64,000 nt of DNA from JAJXWB01 sp965246795 (GTDB taxonomy: Bacteria; Pseudomonadota; Alphaproteobacteria; Rhizobiales; Beijerinckiaceae). The stretch lies in the NCBI GenBank assembly GCA_965246795.1, contig CBDFFN010000007.1, positions 62,001-126,000 of the forward strand, written 5' to 3'. This document shows, piece by piece, positions 45,688 through 54,944 of this stretch (the first letter of the stretch is position 1; every line of letters starts with the position of its first letter). Below the pieces are notes generated by a model, which worked only from the letters and a program-made list of their open reading frames with translations, had not been told where the DNA came from and searched no databases. The position numbers and the translations under genes are program-made.

Positions 45688-46563
45688 CTATACCAGCCAG
45701 CCGAACGCCGATCCCACCAGCAAAAATACGCCGATGACGCCGCGATAAATCACAAACGGCCAGGACGAGAATTTCTCGAGAATGCGCAACAGCGCCCAGA
45801 TCGCAACAAAGGCCGAGAGGGAGGCGACGACAAGCCCGACAAGAAGGATCAACCAGCCTTCCAGCGGCAAGTTCGCCTTCCAGAGCTCGTGAATTTCCTT
45901 CAGGCCCGCGCCAGTGATGGCGGGAATGCCGAGGATGTAGGAGAAGCGCGCCGCATCCTCGCGCTTGAGGTCGCGGAAGAAAGCGGCCGTCAGGCTTGAG
46001 CCCGAGCGCGACACGCCGGGGATCAGCGCACCGACCTGCGCGATGCCCACAACCATCGCATCCATCAACGTGACGCTCTCGAACGGACGGCTGTGCCGAT
46101 TGTAGACCTCGGCGATGGCGAGCAGCACGGCCATCGTGATGCAGGCGATGCCGATGACGGGCAGCGTGCGCAACGGCGAATCGCACTGGTTGAGTAGCGG
46201 TTTCAACAACAGGCCCGCGACAACGATCGGAATCGTCGCCAGAACGATCCAGATCGCAAAACGGAAATGCCAGTTGCTGAAGTCGCGCTTCACGACCGCG
46301 TCGATCGAGCCGAAGACGATGGCACGAATATCCTTCCAGAAGAATCCGATGACGGCGAAAAGCGCCGCAAGCTGCATGGCAGCCGAGAAGGCCGAACCCG
46401 GATCGCGCCAGCCGAGAAAGGCCGGCACGATGCGCATATGCGCGGTGGAGGAAATGGGCAGCAGCTCAGTGATGCCCTGCACCACGCCCAATACCGCGAC
46501 CTTCGCGTAGCCGAGCGACACGAAGCCGGTGTCGAGACCCTGCGTGCAGACTTCCGCTGCCAT
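45688..46563 (-). CDS. uppP: Undecaprenyl-diphosphatase (UppP/BacA)
   Basis: Inner-membrane phosphatase recycling undecaprenyl pyrophosphate to the monophosphate carrier for peptidoglycan and O-antigen synthesis. 291 aa from ATG 46563 (AGGA upstream). About eight TM helices. The two signature motifs are intact: VVQGITELLPISSTAH (about 26-43, catalytic Glu and His) and PGVSRSGSSL (about 180-190, catalytic Ser/Arg). Overexpression in other bacteria gives bacitracin resistance. It is divergent from the FecR gene across 189 bases in which I see no gene. Confidence 0.94.
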   Translation of the reverse strand: MAAEVCTQGLDTGFVSLGYAKVAVLGVVQGITELLPISSTAHMRIVPAFLGWRDPGSAFSAAMQLAALFAVIGFFWKDIRAIVFGSIDAVVKRDFSNWHFRFAIWIVLATIPIVVAGLLLKPLLNQCDSPLRTLPVIGIACITMAVLLAIAEVYNRHSRPFESVTLMDAMVVGIAQVGALIPGVSRSGSSLTAAFFRDLKREDAARFSYILGIPAITGAGLKEIHELWKANLPLEGWLILLVGLVVASLSAFVAIWALLRILEKFSSWPFVIYRGVIGVFLLVGSAFGWLV

Positions 46564-46752
46564 ATTCGTCCTGCCGCGAATCGTTTCGGGAGCGCCAAGG
46601 TCACAGAAGGTTTTGCCATCTGCAACGCGACGTAGGGTCCGCTTCCGCGAGAAACCCCACAAACGTGTCACGCGCGATGCTGTGACGACCGGCACTTTGC
46701 GGCCACCGGCCACCATGCACAAATGCCGTCCGAACATTGCTGGAGAACGTCG

Positions 46753-47853
46753 ATGCGCTCCCTGCCAAACCGCCACGTTGCGGCACGCCTGATGCTTGCC
46801 GCGACTATGCTCTGCGCATGGGACGCAGCCGCGCATGCCGACCCGATCGGGCAGGTCGTCGAAGTCGCGCAGAACGCCTTTGCCGACAATGCGGGCACCA
46901 AGCGCGATCTCGCCAGCGGCGCAGATGTCGCGGCGCTCGAAGTCATATCGACAGACAAGATCGGCAAGGCCGCGCTGCGCTTTGCTGACGATACGCGCCT
47001 GTCGATCGGGCCCGGCGCGGCGGTTGTGCTCGATCGCTTCGTTTACGATCCGGAAAAGTCGACGTCGGCTTTCGTGATCAAGGCGACGAAAGGCGCATTC
47101 CGCTTCTCGACCGGACGCGGGGACCACAATGCCTATCGGATCGAGACGCCGACCGCGTCGATCGGCGTTCGGGGCACGGAGTTCGACGTCATCATCGGCG
47201 AGAAGAGCGTTCGAATTTCGATGCGCTCCGGCCTCGTGAACGTCTGCCCGAATGGGAGCACCGGTGGCGGCGGTTGCGCCGATGCACGCAAGGGTCAGAG
47301 CGTGATCGCGGAACCGGGCCGTGCCCGCACCGTGCCGACGAAGAGCCTGCCGGCGGTCCGCCTCGCGTTGCTGCCCTTGCCGCCGACGGTTTTGCCGAAA
47401 GCACTCGCCGGCGTTCCTCGTCCGACGGCAACATCCTTGCCGGTCACTGCGAAGGACGCGCGCGCAAAAACAACGAAGCTCGGCGATCCGTCGCAGCTCG
47501 GTCGAAGGGCGGCCGCCGCTCTTGCGCGTCGCGGCGAAACGACCTCTCGCGCATTGGCACGGGCGACGCGTAAGGCTGCTGCCGCAGAAGCGCGCGCCAC
47601 AAAACAGACGGCGACTGCCGAGGCAAAGATGACGAGACGCGCGGCCGCCGCTGCGAAAAGTGCGCGCGCGACGACTGCCGATCGCAAACTGAAGGCGACC
47701 GCGAAGACGAACGTGACGCAACCAGTGCGACCCGCGCTTGCGAGCCAGACGGATGCGCCTCGCCGTGTCGTTCCCGCAACAGCAAAGGCGGCGAACGTGC
47801 CGCCGGTCAGACTACTGCGCCGACCGCTCGAAACGCAGACGCCGACACGGTGA
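46753..47853 (+). CDS. Exported FecR-domain protein with long basic Ala-rich tail
   Basis: 366 aa from ATG 46753 (GGAGA six bases upstream). The signal peptide is about 1-29 (LMLAATMLCAWDAAAHA). A FecR-like domain follows (about 31-165): IGQVVEVAQNAF, then TDDTRLSIGPGAAVVLDRFVYD-type strands, FSTGRGDHNAYRIETPTASIGVRGTEFDV. Two Cys near 165-175 sit in a Gly-rich loop. The last ~180 residues are low-complexity Ala/Arg/Lys/Thr, like histone H1 or TolA stalks. It is not next to a sigma factor or TonB receptor, so a role as an anti-sigma factor is unlikely; envelope binding is inference. The stop is 3 bases from the convergent ecm stop. Confidence 0.8.
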   Translation: MRSLPNRHVAARLMLAATMLCAWDAAAHADPIGQVVEVAQNAFADNAGTKRDLASGADVAALEVISTDKIGKAALRFADDTRLSIGPGAAVVLDRFVYDPEKSTSAFVIKATKGAFRFSTGRGDHNAYRIETPTASIGVRGTEFDVIIGEKSVRISMRSGLVNVCPNGSTGGGGCADARKGQSVIAEPGRARTVPTKSLPAVRLALLPLPPTVLPKALAGVPRPTATSLPVTAKDARAKTTKLGDPSQLGRRAAAALARRGETTSRALARATRKAAAAEARATKQTATAEAKMTRRAAAAAKSARATTADRKLKATAKTNVTQPVRPALASQTDAPRRVVPATAKAANVPPVRLLRRPLETQTPTR

Positions 47854-47856
47854 CGA

Positions 47857-49842
47857 TCAGGCCGCGATTTTCGCCCGCTGCTCCACCAGCCGCACGATGT
47901 CGCGCATGATCTGGTTGAGATCGAAGTCTTTCGGCGTGTAGACAGCGGCGACGCCCGCCGCCTTCAGTAGCGCCTCGTCCTCCGGCGGAATGATGCCGCC
48001 GACGACAACCGGCACATCGTCGAGACCCTCGGCACGCATACGCTTCATCACGTCGCTCACGAGCGGAACGTGTGAGCCCGACAGGATCGAAAGGCCGACA
48101 CAATGCACGCTCTCTTCGAGGGCGGCGTTGACGATTTCGGCGGGCGTGAGGCGGATGCCTTCGTAGACGACCTCCATCCCGCTATCGCGCGCGCGTACCG
48201 CGATTTGCTCTGCGCCATTGGAATGGCCGTCGAGACCGGGTTTTCCGACGAGAAATTTTACGCGCCGGCCGATGATTTGGGAGACGCGCGAAACCTCGCC
48301 GCGAATGCCATCGAGATCGCCGGCATTCTGGCGCGCGGCGCGACCGACGCCGGTCGGTGCGCGATATTCTCCAAATGTTACACGCAGCGTCGCGCCCCAT
48401 TCGCCGGTCGTCGCGCCGGCTTTCGCGGCGGCAATCGACGGCTCCATGATGTTGTCGTTGCCGTAGGCTGCTTCGCGAAGCGCACCGAGCGCGTGTCGCA
48501 CTGCACGCACATCACGTTGCTCGCGCCATTTCGCGAGACGAGCGACTTGCTGCTCCTCGACAGCGTGCGGCACGACCATGATCGAACCTTCGCCGGTCGT
48601 CAGCGGCGAGGCTTCCGTTTCCTTGAAACGGTTGACGCCGACAACCGTCTGCGCGCCGGATTCGATCGCTTCGAGCCGCCGCGTGTTCGCGTCGACGAGC
48701 CGCGATTTCATATAGCCGCTCTCGACTGCGGCGATGCCGCCGCCCATCGCATCGATCGCCACGAGTTCGTCGCGTGCAGCTTTCTTCAACTCGTCGACCT
48801 TCGCGGCGATCGCGGTCGATCCCTCGAAAATGTCGGCATATTCGAGAAGATCGGTCTCGTAAGCGAGTATTTGTTGCAAGCGTAGCGACCATTGTTGGTC
48901 GAAGGGTCGCGGCAGGCCGAGCGCTTCATTCCACGCCGGCAATTGCACGGCGCGGGCGCGGGCACCCTTCGACAAGGTCACCGCCAGCGCTTCGATAAGA
49001 ATGCGATAAACGTTATTCTCGGGCTGCTGCTCGGTGAGACCGAGCGAATTAACCTGCACGCCGTAACGGAAGCGGCGCATCTTCTCGTTCTTGACGCCGT
49101 AACGCTCGCGCGTGATCTCGTCCCAGAGTTCGGTGAACGCACGCATTTTGCAGATTTCGGTGACGAAACGCATGCCCGCATTGACGAAGAAGGAAATGCG
49201 GCCGACCACATCTTCGAGATCGGCCTGGCTGATTTCACCCGAGCCTTTGATCGCGTCGAGCACGGCAACGGCGGTCGCGAGCGCGTAAGACAGTTCCTGC
49301 ACAGGCGTCGCGCCTGCTTCCTGCAGATGATAGGAGCAGACGTTCATCGGATTCCACTTCGGAACCTGTTTCGTAGTGAACAGGATCGTGTCGCGCGTCA
49401 GCCGCATCGAGGGGCCGGGCGGAAAGATATACGTCCCGCGCGAAAGATATTCCTTGATGATGTCGTTCTGCGTCGTGCCCTGCAGCGCATCGCGGGGCGC
49501 GCCCTGCTCGTCGGCGACGGCGATATAAAGCGCCATCAGCCACGGCGCCGTTGCGTTGATGGTCATCGACGTGTTCATCGTCGCGAGCGGGATGTCGGTG
49601 AACAGCGTTCGCATGTCGCCGAGATGCGAGATCGGCACGCCGACCTTGCCGACTTCGCCGCGCGCAAGTTCGTGGTCGGAATCGTAGCCGGTCTGCGTCG
49701 GCAGATCGAAGGCGACGGAGAGGCCCGTCTGCCCTTTGGCGAGATTGCCGCGATAGAGCTTGTTCGATTCCGCGGCGCTGGAATGGCCGGCGTAAGTGCG
49801 GAAGATCCAGGGCTTGTCGCGGGTCTGGGTGTCGGTCGGCAT
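47857..49842 (-). CDS. meaA: Ethylmalonyl-CoA mutase (MeaA)
   Basis: Adenosylcobalamin-dependent mutase turning (2R)-ethylmalonyl-CoA into (2S)-methylsuccinyl-CoA in the ethylmalonyl-CoA pathway. About 661 aa from ATG 49842 (ATG 49863 possible). The N-terminal substrate barrel (about 10-510) opens WIFRTYAGHSSAAESNKLY and LSVAFDLPTQTGYDSDHE. The C-terminal B12-binding domain has the lower-ligand motif D-x-H-x-x-G in KPGLDGHSNGAEQ (about 560). The PTQTGYDSDH form of the active-site loop and single-chain layout match MeaA/Ecm rather than methylmalonyl-CoA mutase. ccr and mcd of the same pathway are 4 and 9 kb away. Confidence 0.92.
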   Translation of the reverse strand: MPTDTQTRDKPWIFRTYAGHSSAAESNKLYRGNLAKGQTGLSVAFDLPTQTGYDSDHELARGEVGKVGVPISHLGDMRTLFTDIPLATMNTSMTINATAPWLMALYIAVADEQGAPRDALQGTTQNDIIKEYLSRGTYIFPPGPSMRLTRDTILFTTKQVPKWNPMNVCSYHLQEAGATPVQELSYALATAVAVLDAIKGSGEISQADLEDVVGRISFFVNAGMRFVTEICKMRAFTELWDEITRERYGVKNEKMRRFRYGVQVNSLGLTEQQPENNVYRILIEALAVTLSKGARARAVQLPAWNEALGLPRPFDQQWSLRLQQILAYETDLLEYADIFEGSTAIAAKVDELKKAARDELVAIDAMGGGIAAVESGYMKSRLVDANTRRLEAIESGAQTVVGVNRFKETEASPLTTGEGSIMVVPHAVEEQQVARLAKWREQRDVRAVRHALGALREAAYGNDNIMEPSIAAAKAGATTGEWGATLRVTFGEYRAPTGVGRAARQNAGDLDGIRGEVSRVSQIIGRRVKFLVGKPGLDGHSNGAEQIAVRARDSGMEVVYEGIRLTPAEIVNAALEESVHCVGLSILSGSHVPLVSDVMKRMRAEGLDDVPVVVGGIIPPEDEALLKAAGVAAVYTPKDFDLNQIMRDIVRLVEQRAKIAA

Positions 49843-50002
49843 CACGGGCTCACGTTTGTGCATGGCACCATAACGAAAGTGAAGGTCTTTGCCATCAGCG
49901 GGCCCAACCCGATGGTTTATTGGGCCGCGGAGCACTCAAGCTGCGGAACTCGCAGCGGATGTCGGCCTTACCGTGCACAACACAGCCGAAAGACATCCAT
50001 CA

Positions 50003-50926
50003 ATGTTCATGCGCGTCGACAAACTACAGGCCGAACTCCCGGCACCAAAGAAGGCTGATCCGAACGCTGCGGCTGCGCTGCAGGAACTGCTCGGCGGCAA
50101 ATACGGCGAAATGTCCACTCTGAACAATTACATGTTCCAGAGCTTCAATTTTCGATCGAAAGCGAAGTTGAGGCCCTTCTACAGCCTTATCGCGAGCATC
50201 ACGGCCGAGGAACTAGGCCATGTCGAACTCGTCTCGAACGGCGTAGCGATGATCGCCAACGGCCCGGATGATCCGGCGAATGAAGTCGGCGGCGCGGATA
50301 TTTCGGCAGCGCCATTCAATGACATGCAGGATATGCGACTTGCGGCCGCCTTCCTGTCCAATGGCGGCGGAGCCATGCCGATGAATTCGAACGGCGTGTC
50401 ATGGAATATGGATTTCGTCACGACGACCGGAAATCTTGTCGTCGATCTCTTGCATAATTTCCATCTCGAGTGCGGCGCGCGAATCCATAAGCTTCGGGTG
50501 TACGAAACACTGACCGATCCGACAGGCCGCGAGGTTTGCGGTTACCTTCTCGTGCGCGGATCAGTGCATGCGCATGCTTACGCGCTCGCACTCAAGAAGA
50601 TCACCGGCGTAGAGATCGAGAAAATGCTCCCGACGCCGAACATTCCGCTGTCGAAGATTCCGGAATGCCAGAAATATCTCGATGAGGGATCGCACCGCCG
50701 CCTCTACACGTGGGGCGAGGATACCTACCGTGAGATGGCTGGTATCTGGGGCAACGGCGAGGTCGCATTGCCGGACGATCCGAGGGGTGAACTCGAAGTC
50801 GTCGAGGGTTTGCCGGAAGGCGGGAAAATTCATGATCTGACGGGCATCGCGTCGGCGTTCACGCCGGACTACGCGCCGGAAGAGATGTTCGAGATCGCGA
50901 CGAAGCTCTACAAAAAATCGCGCTGA
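50003..50926 (+). CDS. Manganese catalase
   Basis: Non-heme dimanganese catalase breaking down hydrogen peroxide, ferritin-like fold, cytoplasmic. 307 aa from ATG 50003 (start FMRVDKLQAELP typical of the family). The metal-binding helices carry EMSTLNNYMFQSFNF, TAEELGHVELVS (Glu/His ligands) and the second pair HNFHLECGARIHKL. All expected Glu and His ligands seem present. It is divergent from ecm (160 bases apart), so the pair could share control, but no functional tie is evident. A GC hairpin follows the stop. Confidence 0.92.
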   Translation: MFMRVDKLQAELPAPKKADPNAAAALQELLGGKYGEMSTLNNYMFQSFNFRSKAKLRPFYSLIASITAEELGHVELVSNGVAMIANGPDDPANEVGGADISAAPFNDMQDMRLAAAFLSNGGGAMPMNSNGVSWNMDFVTTTGNLVVDLLHNFHLECGARIHKLRVYETLTDPTGREVCGYLLVRGSVHAHAYALALKKITGVEIEKMLPTPNIPLSKIPECQKYLDEGSHRRLYTWGEDTYREMAGIWGNGEVALPDDPRGELEVVEGLPEGGKIHDLTGIASAFTPDYAPEEMFEIATKLYKKSR

Positions 50927-50932
50927 ACGGCG

Positions 50933-50959
50933 ACGCCGCCGACATCAGATCGGCGGCGT
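50933..50959. terminator. GC-rich hairpin between convergent genes
   Basis: The 10-bp perfect stem is ACGCCGCCGA (50933-50942) and TCGGCGGCGT (50950-50959), with a 7-base loop, between the Mn catalase stop and the convergent binding-protein stop. No T-run on either side, so it is a weak or rho-assisted terminator. Confidence 0.45.
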
Positions 50960-50967
50960 TGCAAGCG

Positions 50968-52170
50968 TTATTGCGTCACGTATTGGCAACCGCCGTCCTT
51001 CAGCGGACGGAAAACCTGGTCGCCCGGCACTTCGGCCAACACCTTGTAATAGTCCCACGGATATTTGGACTCTTCCGGCTTCTTCACCTGCAGCAGCAGC
51101 ATGCTGTGCACCATGCGGCCGTCCTCACGCAGGAAGCCATTATCCGTAAAAGCATCGCGCACCGGCAGTTCGCGCATCTTGGCAAGAACGGGTTTCGTCT
51201 CTTTCGTGCCGGCCGCCTGCACCGCTTTCAAGTAATGCAGCGTCGCTGAATATGTCGCCGCCTGGTTCATCGTCGGCATGCGTTTGGTGCGCTCGAAATA
51301 GCGCTTGCCGAAGGCACGCGTGCGTTCGTTCTGGTCCCAGTAATAGGCCTCCGTGATGATGAGGCCCTGCGCGAGCTTCAGTCCCAGACTGTGAATGTCG
51401 GAGATGAACATCACGATGCCGGCGAGGTTCTGCCCGCCCTGCGTGATGCCGAACTCGCCCGCCTGCTTGATCGTGTTGATCGCATCGCCGCCGGCATTGG
51501 CGAGGCCGATGATTTTTGCCTTCGACTGCTGCGCCTGAAGCAGCGCCGAGCTGAAGTCGGCGGTGTTCAGCGGCAGGCGCGTGCTGCCGACGACCTTGCC
51601 GCCGGCCGCCTTCACGATCTCGCTCACGTCGCGCTCGATGGAATGGCCGAAGACATAATCGGCGGTGATGAAATACCAGCTGTCGCCACCCTGTTTCACC
51701 GTCGCGCCGCCGACGGTCTTGGCATTGCCGTAGGTGTCGTAGGTCCAGTGCGCGGTGTAGGGCGAGCAGGATTTGCCGGTGATGTCGGAACTTGCAGCGT
51801 CGGTGACGATGAGGATTTTCTCGAACTGTTTCGAGAGCTCCATAGCGGCAAGCGCGGTCGCAGACGTCGGCATGTCGATGATGGCGTCGACATTCTCGTC
51901 GGTCCACCATTTGCGCGCGATGCCGGCGGCGATGTCGGCCTTGTTGAGCACGTCGGCCGACACGAATTCGATCGGCTTGCCGAACATCTTGCCGCCGAAT
52001 TCCTCGATCGCCATTTTCGAGGCTTCGATATTTCCCGCGCCGCCGATGTCGGCATAGACGGAATTGAGGTCGGTGAGCACGCCGATCTTCAATGGCGCTT
52101 GCGCCTGCGCGATACCGCCGCCGACGAGCGCAGCCGCGAACGCAGGCGCCAAAACTTTCCGCGAAATCAT
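50968..52170 (-). CDS. Orphan LIV-type periplasmic binding protein
   Basis: Type I-fold solute-binding protein (Peripla_BP_6/LivK-like), 400 aa. The signal peptide is about 1-23 (VLAPAFAAALVGGGIAQAQ), mature start APLKIGVLTDLNSVYADIGG. Typical segments include IEEFGGKMFGKPIEFVSADVLNKAD and WYFITADYVFGHSIERDV. No permease or ATPase gene is adjacent on either side, so it must use a transporter encoded elsewhere, or act as a sensor. It differs clearly from the LIV binding protein at the window start. Ligand unknown. Confidence 0.87.
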   Translation of the reverse strand: MISRKVLAPAFAAALVGGGIAQAQAPLKIGVLTDLNSVYADIGGAGNIEASKMAIEEFGGKMFGKPIEFVSADVLNKADIAAGIARKWWTDENVDAIIDMPTSATALAAMELSKQFEKILIVTDAASSDITGKSCSPYTAHWTYDTYGNAKTVGGATVKQGGDSWYFITADYVFGHSIERDVSEIVKAAGGKVVGSTRLPLNTADFSSALLQAQQSKAKIIGLANAGGDAINTIKQAGEFGITQGGQNLAGIVMFISDIHSLGLKLAQGLIITEAYYWDQNERTRAFGKRYFERTKRMPTMNQAATYSATLHYLKAVQAAGTKETKPVLAKMRELPVRDAFTDNGFLREDGRMVHSMLLLQVKKPEESKYPWDYYKVLAEVPGDQVFRPLKDGGCQYVTQ

Positions 52171-52288
52171 TCAATCCTCCCGAGGCGGCCATTGGCCTGC
52201 CGGTAAGCCCGGCTTGGAAAGCACTATGGCAAGCGCAGCCATCCTGCGCCAGCACGCCCAACGTCGAATGAAGATCGTGGGCTCGATA

Positions 52289-52903
52289 TTACGCGCCGGG
52301 TCTTTCGCCAACGGCGCGCGGTCGAGCAAGGCCCTTGTCGAAGATGACTTTCGCCGTCGCGGCGACAACCAGCACGCAGAGCACCGCCTTCGACATCGTC
52401 TCCATCGTGCCCTCGATGAGCAGTCCGTGGACGACGCCGCCGACCACGATGACCACGGCAAGGAGGACGTGCCAGAGCCGCCACGTTCGTGGTGCCAGTC
52501 GCAATCGTCGCCGGAATGCGGCGAGAAGCGCAGTGGCGAAGAGCGCCCACATGGCGACGACACCCCAGGGCGCGAATGGCGTCGGCGACGTAAAAGTCAG
52601 CGCGTCGAGCATGTCGGGCGGGCTGGTGAACCACAGGCCAGCGACATGGATGACAACCGCCGCCACAAGCGCACTGCCGATCCAGCGATGGGCGCGGCGT
52701 CCGCGGTGGCCTGCGAGAGGCGGCAGATATCCACTGATCAACAGAGGCTGAACGAAGGTCAGAGCCAGTGCGACGATCCCGGCAAAGCCAGCGACGATGT
52801 AGATCGGGCCGCGATATTCGAACAATGGACTCGCGGCCGCCAGCGCGATCGGCACGCCGACCGCCGCCAATAGGACGGCCCAGATTACGGCAGCCCGCGT
52901 CAT
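52289..52903 (-). CDS. Ferric-reductase-like transmembrane protein
   Basis: 204 aa integral membrane protein with about six TM helices and the di-heme four-helix pattern of the ferric-reductase-like domain (YedZ/MsrQ and NOX-related): His in GHRGRRAHRWIG, VIHVAGLWF and, in a later helix, WRLWHVLLAVVIVVGGVVHG. There is no FAD/NAD domain, so it is a heme-b membrane module only. It ends upstream of the orphan binding-protein gene and starts 25 bases after the Tat-exported intradiol-fold gene on the same strand, hence likely one transcription unit. A partner electron donor is unknown. Confidence 0.78.
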   Translation of the reverse strand: MTRAAVIWAVLLAAVGVPIALAAASPLFEYRGPIYIVAGFAGIVALALTFVQPLLISGYLPPLAGHRGRRAHRWIGSALVAAVVIHVAGLWFTSPPDMLDALTFTSPTPFAPWGVVAMWALFATALLAAFRRRLRLAPRTWRLWHVLLAVVIVVGGVVHGLLIEGTMETMSKAVLCVLVVAATAKVIFDKGLARPRAVGERPGA

Positions 52904-52928
52904 GCCCCGTCTCTCGTCCGCAAAAGGC

Positions 52929-53411
52929 TCAGGCGGGCTGCAGGACGAAGTGCGCTTCGAGACTCTTGTCTTTGGCGCTGGCCATCACCGGGCGCAGGAA
53001 CACGGTGCCGAACTCGCCACTGTCGTAAGCGAGATGCCCGTGCGGCTGGCCGAACATCGGGACGATCTGCGGCATCTCCAGACGGAACTTGCCATCCTTG
53101 TCGGTAAGCGTGGCGCCTTGGCTCTGCGGCTCGTGCTCCTGCCCTTCCACCGTATGCGCCCAGATCTGGATGCGTTGCCCGGCCATCGGCGCGCCGTCAC
53201 CTGCGCGGCGCACGGTGCCGCTCATCAGGAAGCCGCCCTTGCCGATCCGCTCCACGATGGCCGCACCTTTGCGATAATTGTTCGAGCCGCCCGACATCGA
53301 CGTCGTCGGGGCAAGCCCTGCCGCGCGTGCCGAAAGCAAGCCGGAAACGCCCGACGCAAGGAAAGTGCTGCCGACGATGAGGTTACGGCGGCTGAATAGG
53401 ACGCTAGTCAT
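52929..53411 (-). CDS. Tat-exported intradiol-dioxygenase-fold protein
   Basis: 160 aa from ATG 53411 (AGGAGA upstream). A twin-arginine signal covers about 1-30 (FSRRNLIVGSTFLASGVSGL). The mature part looks like the core beta-sandwich of protocatechuate/catechol dioxygenases: GTVRRAGDGAPMAGQRIQIW, ATLTDKDGKFRLEMP, and QPHGHLAYD, where the His-x-His pair sits as in the metal site. However the Tyr ligands expected before that pair are not seen (Phe and Val there), so ring cleavage by the usual route is doubtful. It is coupled with the heme membrane protein 25 bases downstream. Function unknown; a periplasmic metal or redox role is inference. Confidence 0.68.
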   Translation of the reverse strand: MTSVLFSRRNLIVGSTFLASGVSGLLSARAAGLAPTTSMSGGSNNYRKGAAIVERIGKGGFLMSGTVRRAGDGAPMAGQRIQIWAHTVEGQEHEPQSQGATLTDKDGKFRLEMPQIVPMFGQPHGHLAYDSGEFGTVFLRPVMASAKDKSLEAHFVLQPA

Positions 53412-53580
53412 GCGATTTCTCCTGGCGGCCGTCGCCGTAAGCGCCAAACCTATCGCGATTGCGGCCGGCCTCCAATTCGTTGCCAAAAGTGGCGCTGTTA
53501 ACAGCGCCGCCGGGATGGGGTAGTGCATTGCAGCGCGCGGGGGCCGAACCACCGCGCAGAGACGCTAAGGAGTCTTCAAG

Positions 53581-54867
53581 GTGAGCCACGCTTTTGCAGA
53601 GAAGCCCGGAGCTTCCGCGCCGGCCGGCGCCCTGAAGGATCTCTACGACATCGGCGAAATCCCACCGCTCGGCCATGTGCCTGCCAACATGCACGCCTGG
53701 GTGATCCGCAAAGAGCGCCACGGGCCGCCGGAATCCGCGATGCAGCTTGAAGTCATCCCGACATGGACGCTCGACAGCCACGACGTGCTCGTCCTCGTGA
53801 TGGCCGCGGGCGTCAACTACAACGGCGTCTGGGCTTCGCTCGGCGAGCCGGTTTCGACACTCGGCAGCCACAACAGTCCGCACCACGTCGCAGGCTCCGA
53901 TGCATCGGGCATCGTCTGGGCCATCGGCTCGAAGGTGAAGCGGTGGAAGGTCGGCGACGAAGTCGTCGTCCACTGTAACCAGGACGACGGCGACGACGAA
54001 GAGTGCAATGGCGGCGATCCGATGTTCTCGAACTCGCAACGTATCTGGGGCTACGAGACGCCGGACGGGTCTTTCGGCCAATTCTGCCGCGTGCAGGACC
54101 GGCAGCTCATGCCTCGCCCGAAGCATCTGACGTGGGAAGAGGCGGCCTGCTACACGCTGACGCTCGCCACCGCCTATCGCATGCTGTTCGGCCACGAGCC
54201 GCACCGCCTCAAGCCCGCCGACAATGTTCTCGTGTGGGGTGCCTCAGGCGGCCTCGGTGTGTTCGGCGTGCAGCTTTGCGCCGCTGCGGGCGCCAATGCG
54301 ATCGGCATCATCTCCGACGAGTCGAAGCGCGACTACGTGCTGTCGCTCGGCGCGAAGGGCGTTATCAATCGCAAGGACTTCAATTGCTGGGGCCAGTTGC
54401 CGAAGGTCAATTCGCCGGAATTCACGACCTGGACGAAAGAAGCGCGAAAGTTCGGCAAGGCGATTTGGGACATCACAGGCAAACAGGATGTCGATACGGT
54501 GTTCGAACATCCCGGTGAATCGACGTTTCCGGTGTCGTGTCTCGTTGTTAAGCGCGGCGGCATGGTGGTGTTCTGCGCGGGCACGACGGGCTTCAACCTG
54601 ACCTTCGATGCGCGCTACGTCTGGATGCGGCAGAAGCGCATCCAGGGTTCGCATTTCGCGCATCTGAAACAGGCGGCGGCAGCAAACAAGTTCGTGCTCG
54701 ATCGCCGCGTCGATCCCTGCATGTCGGAAGTGTTTCCGTGGTCGAAGATTCCGCAGGCGCACACGAAAATGTGGAAGAACCAGCATGCGCCGGGCAATAT
54801 GTCGGTGCTCGTGAATGCGCAGCGGCCAGGCTTGCGGACATTTGAGGATGTGGCCGAGGGACACTGA
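53581..54867 (+). CDS. ccr: Crotonyl-CoA carboxylase/reductase
   Basis: NADPH-dependent reductive carboxylation of crotonyl-CoA to ethylmalonyl-CoA, the key step of the ethylmalonyl-CoA pathway. 428 aa from GTG 53581 (AAGGAG upstream). MDR-superfamily: GroES-like domain, then Rossmann fold with WGASGGLGVFG (about 220-230). N81 in AGVNYNGVWAS is where the CO2-binding Asn of studied Ccr enzymes lies, and GSHFAHL (about 356-362) holds the matching His. The Ccr-specific acidic insert GDDEECNGGDPMFSNSQRIW is present, which separates it from plain crotonyl-CoA reductases. Its partners meaA and mcd are in this window. Confidence 0.94.
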   Translation: MSHAFAEKPGASAPAGALKDLYDIGEIPPLGHVPANMHAWVIRKERHGPPESAMQLEVIPTWTLDSHDVLVLVMAAGVNYNGVWASLGEPVSTLGSHNSPHHVAGSDASGIVWAIGSKVKRWKVGDEVVVHCNQDDGDDEECNGGDPMFSNSQRIWGYETPDGSFGQFCRVQDRQLMPRPKHLTWEEAACYTLTLATAYRMLFGHEPHRLKPADNVLVWGASGGLGVFGVQLCAAAGANAIGIISDESKRDYVLSLGAKGVINRKDFNCWGQLPKVNSPEFTTWTKEARKFGKAIWDITGKQDVDTVFEHPGESTFPVSCLVVKRGGMVVFCAGTTGFNLTFDARYVWMRQKRIQGSHFAHLKQAAAANKFVLDRRVDPCMSEVFPWSKIPQAHTKMWKNQHAPGNMSVLVNAQRPGLRTFEDVAEGH

Positions 54868-54944
54868 AGGGGACAAGTATTCCCGATTTGTTCCAATCGC
54901 GCTGAGGCGCTGCTAGGCTTGGCGGACCACGATTCGGGTCCGCC

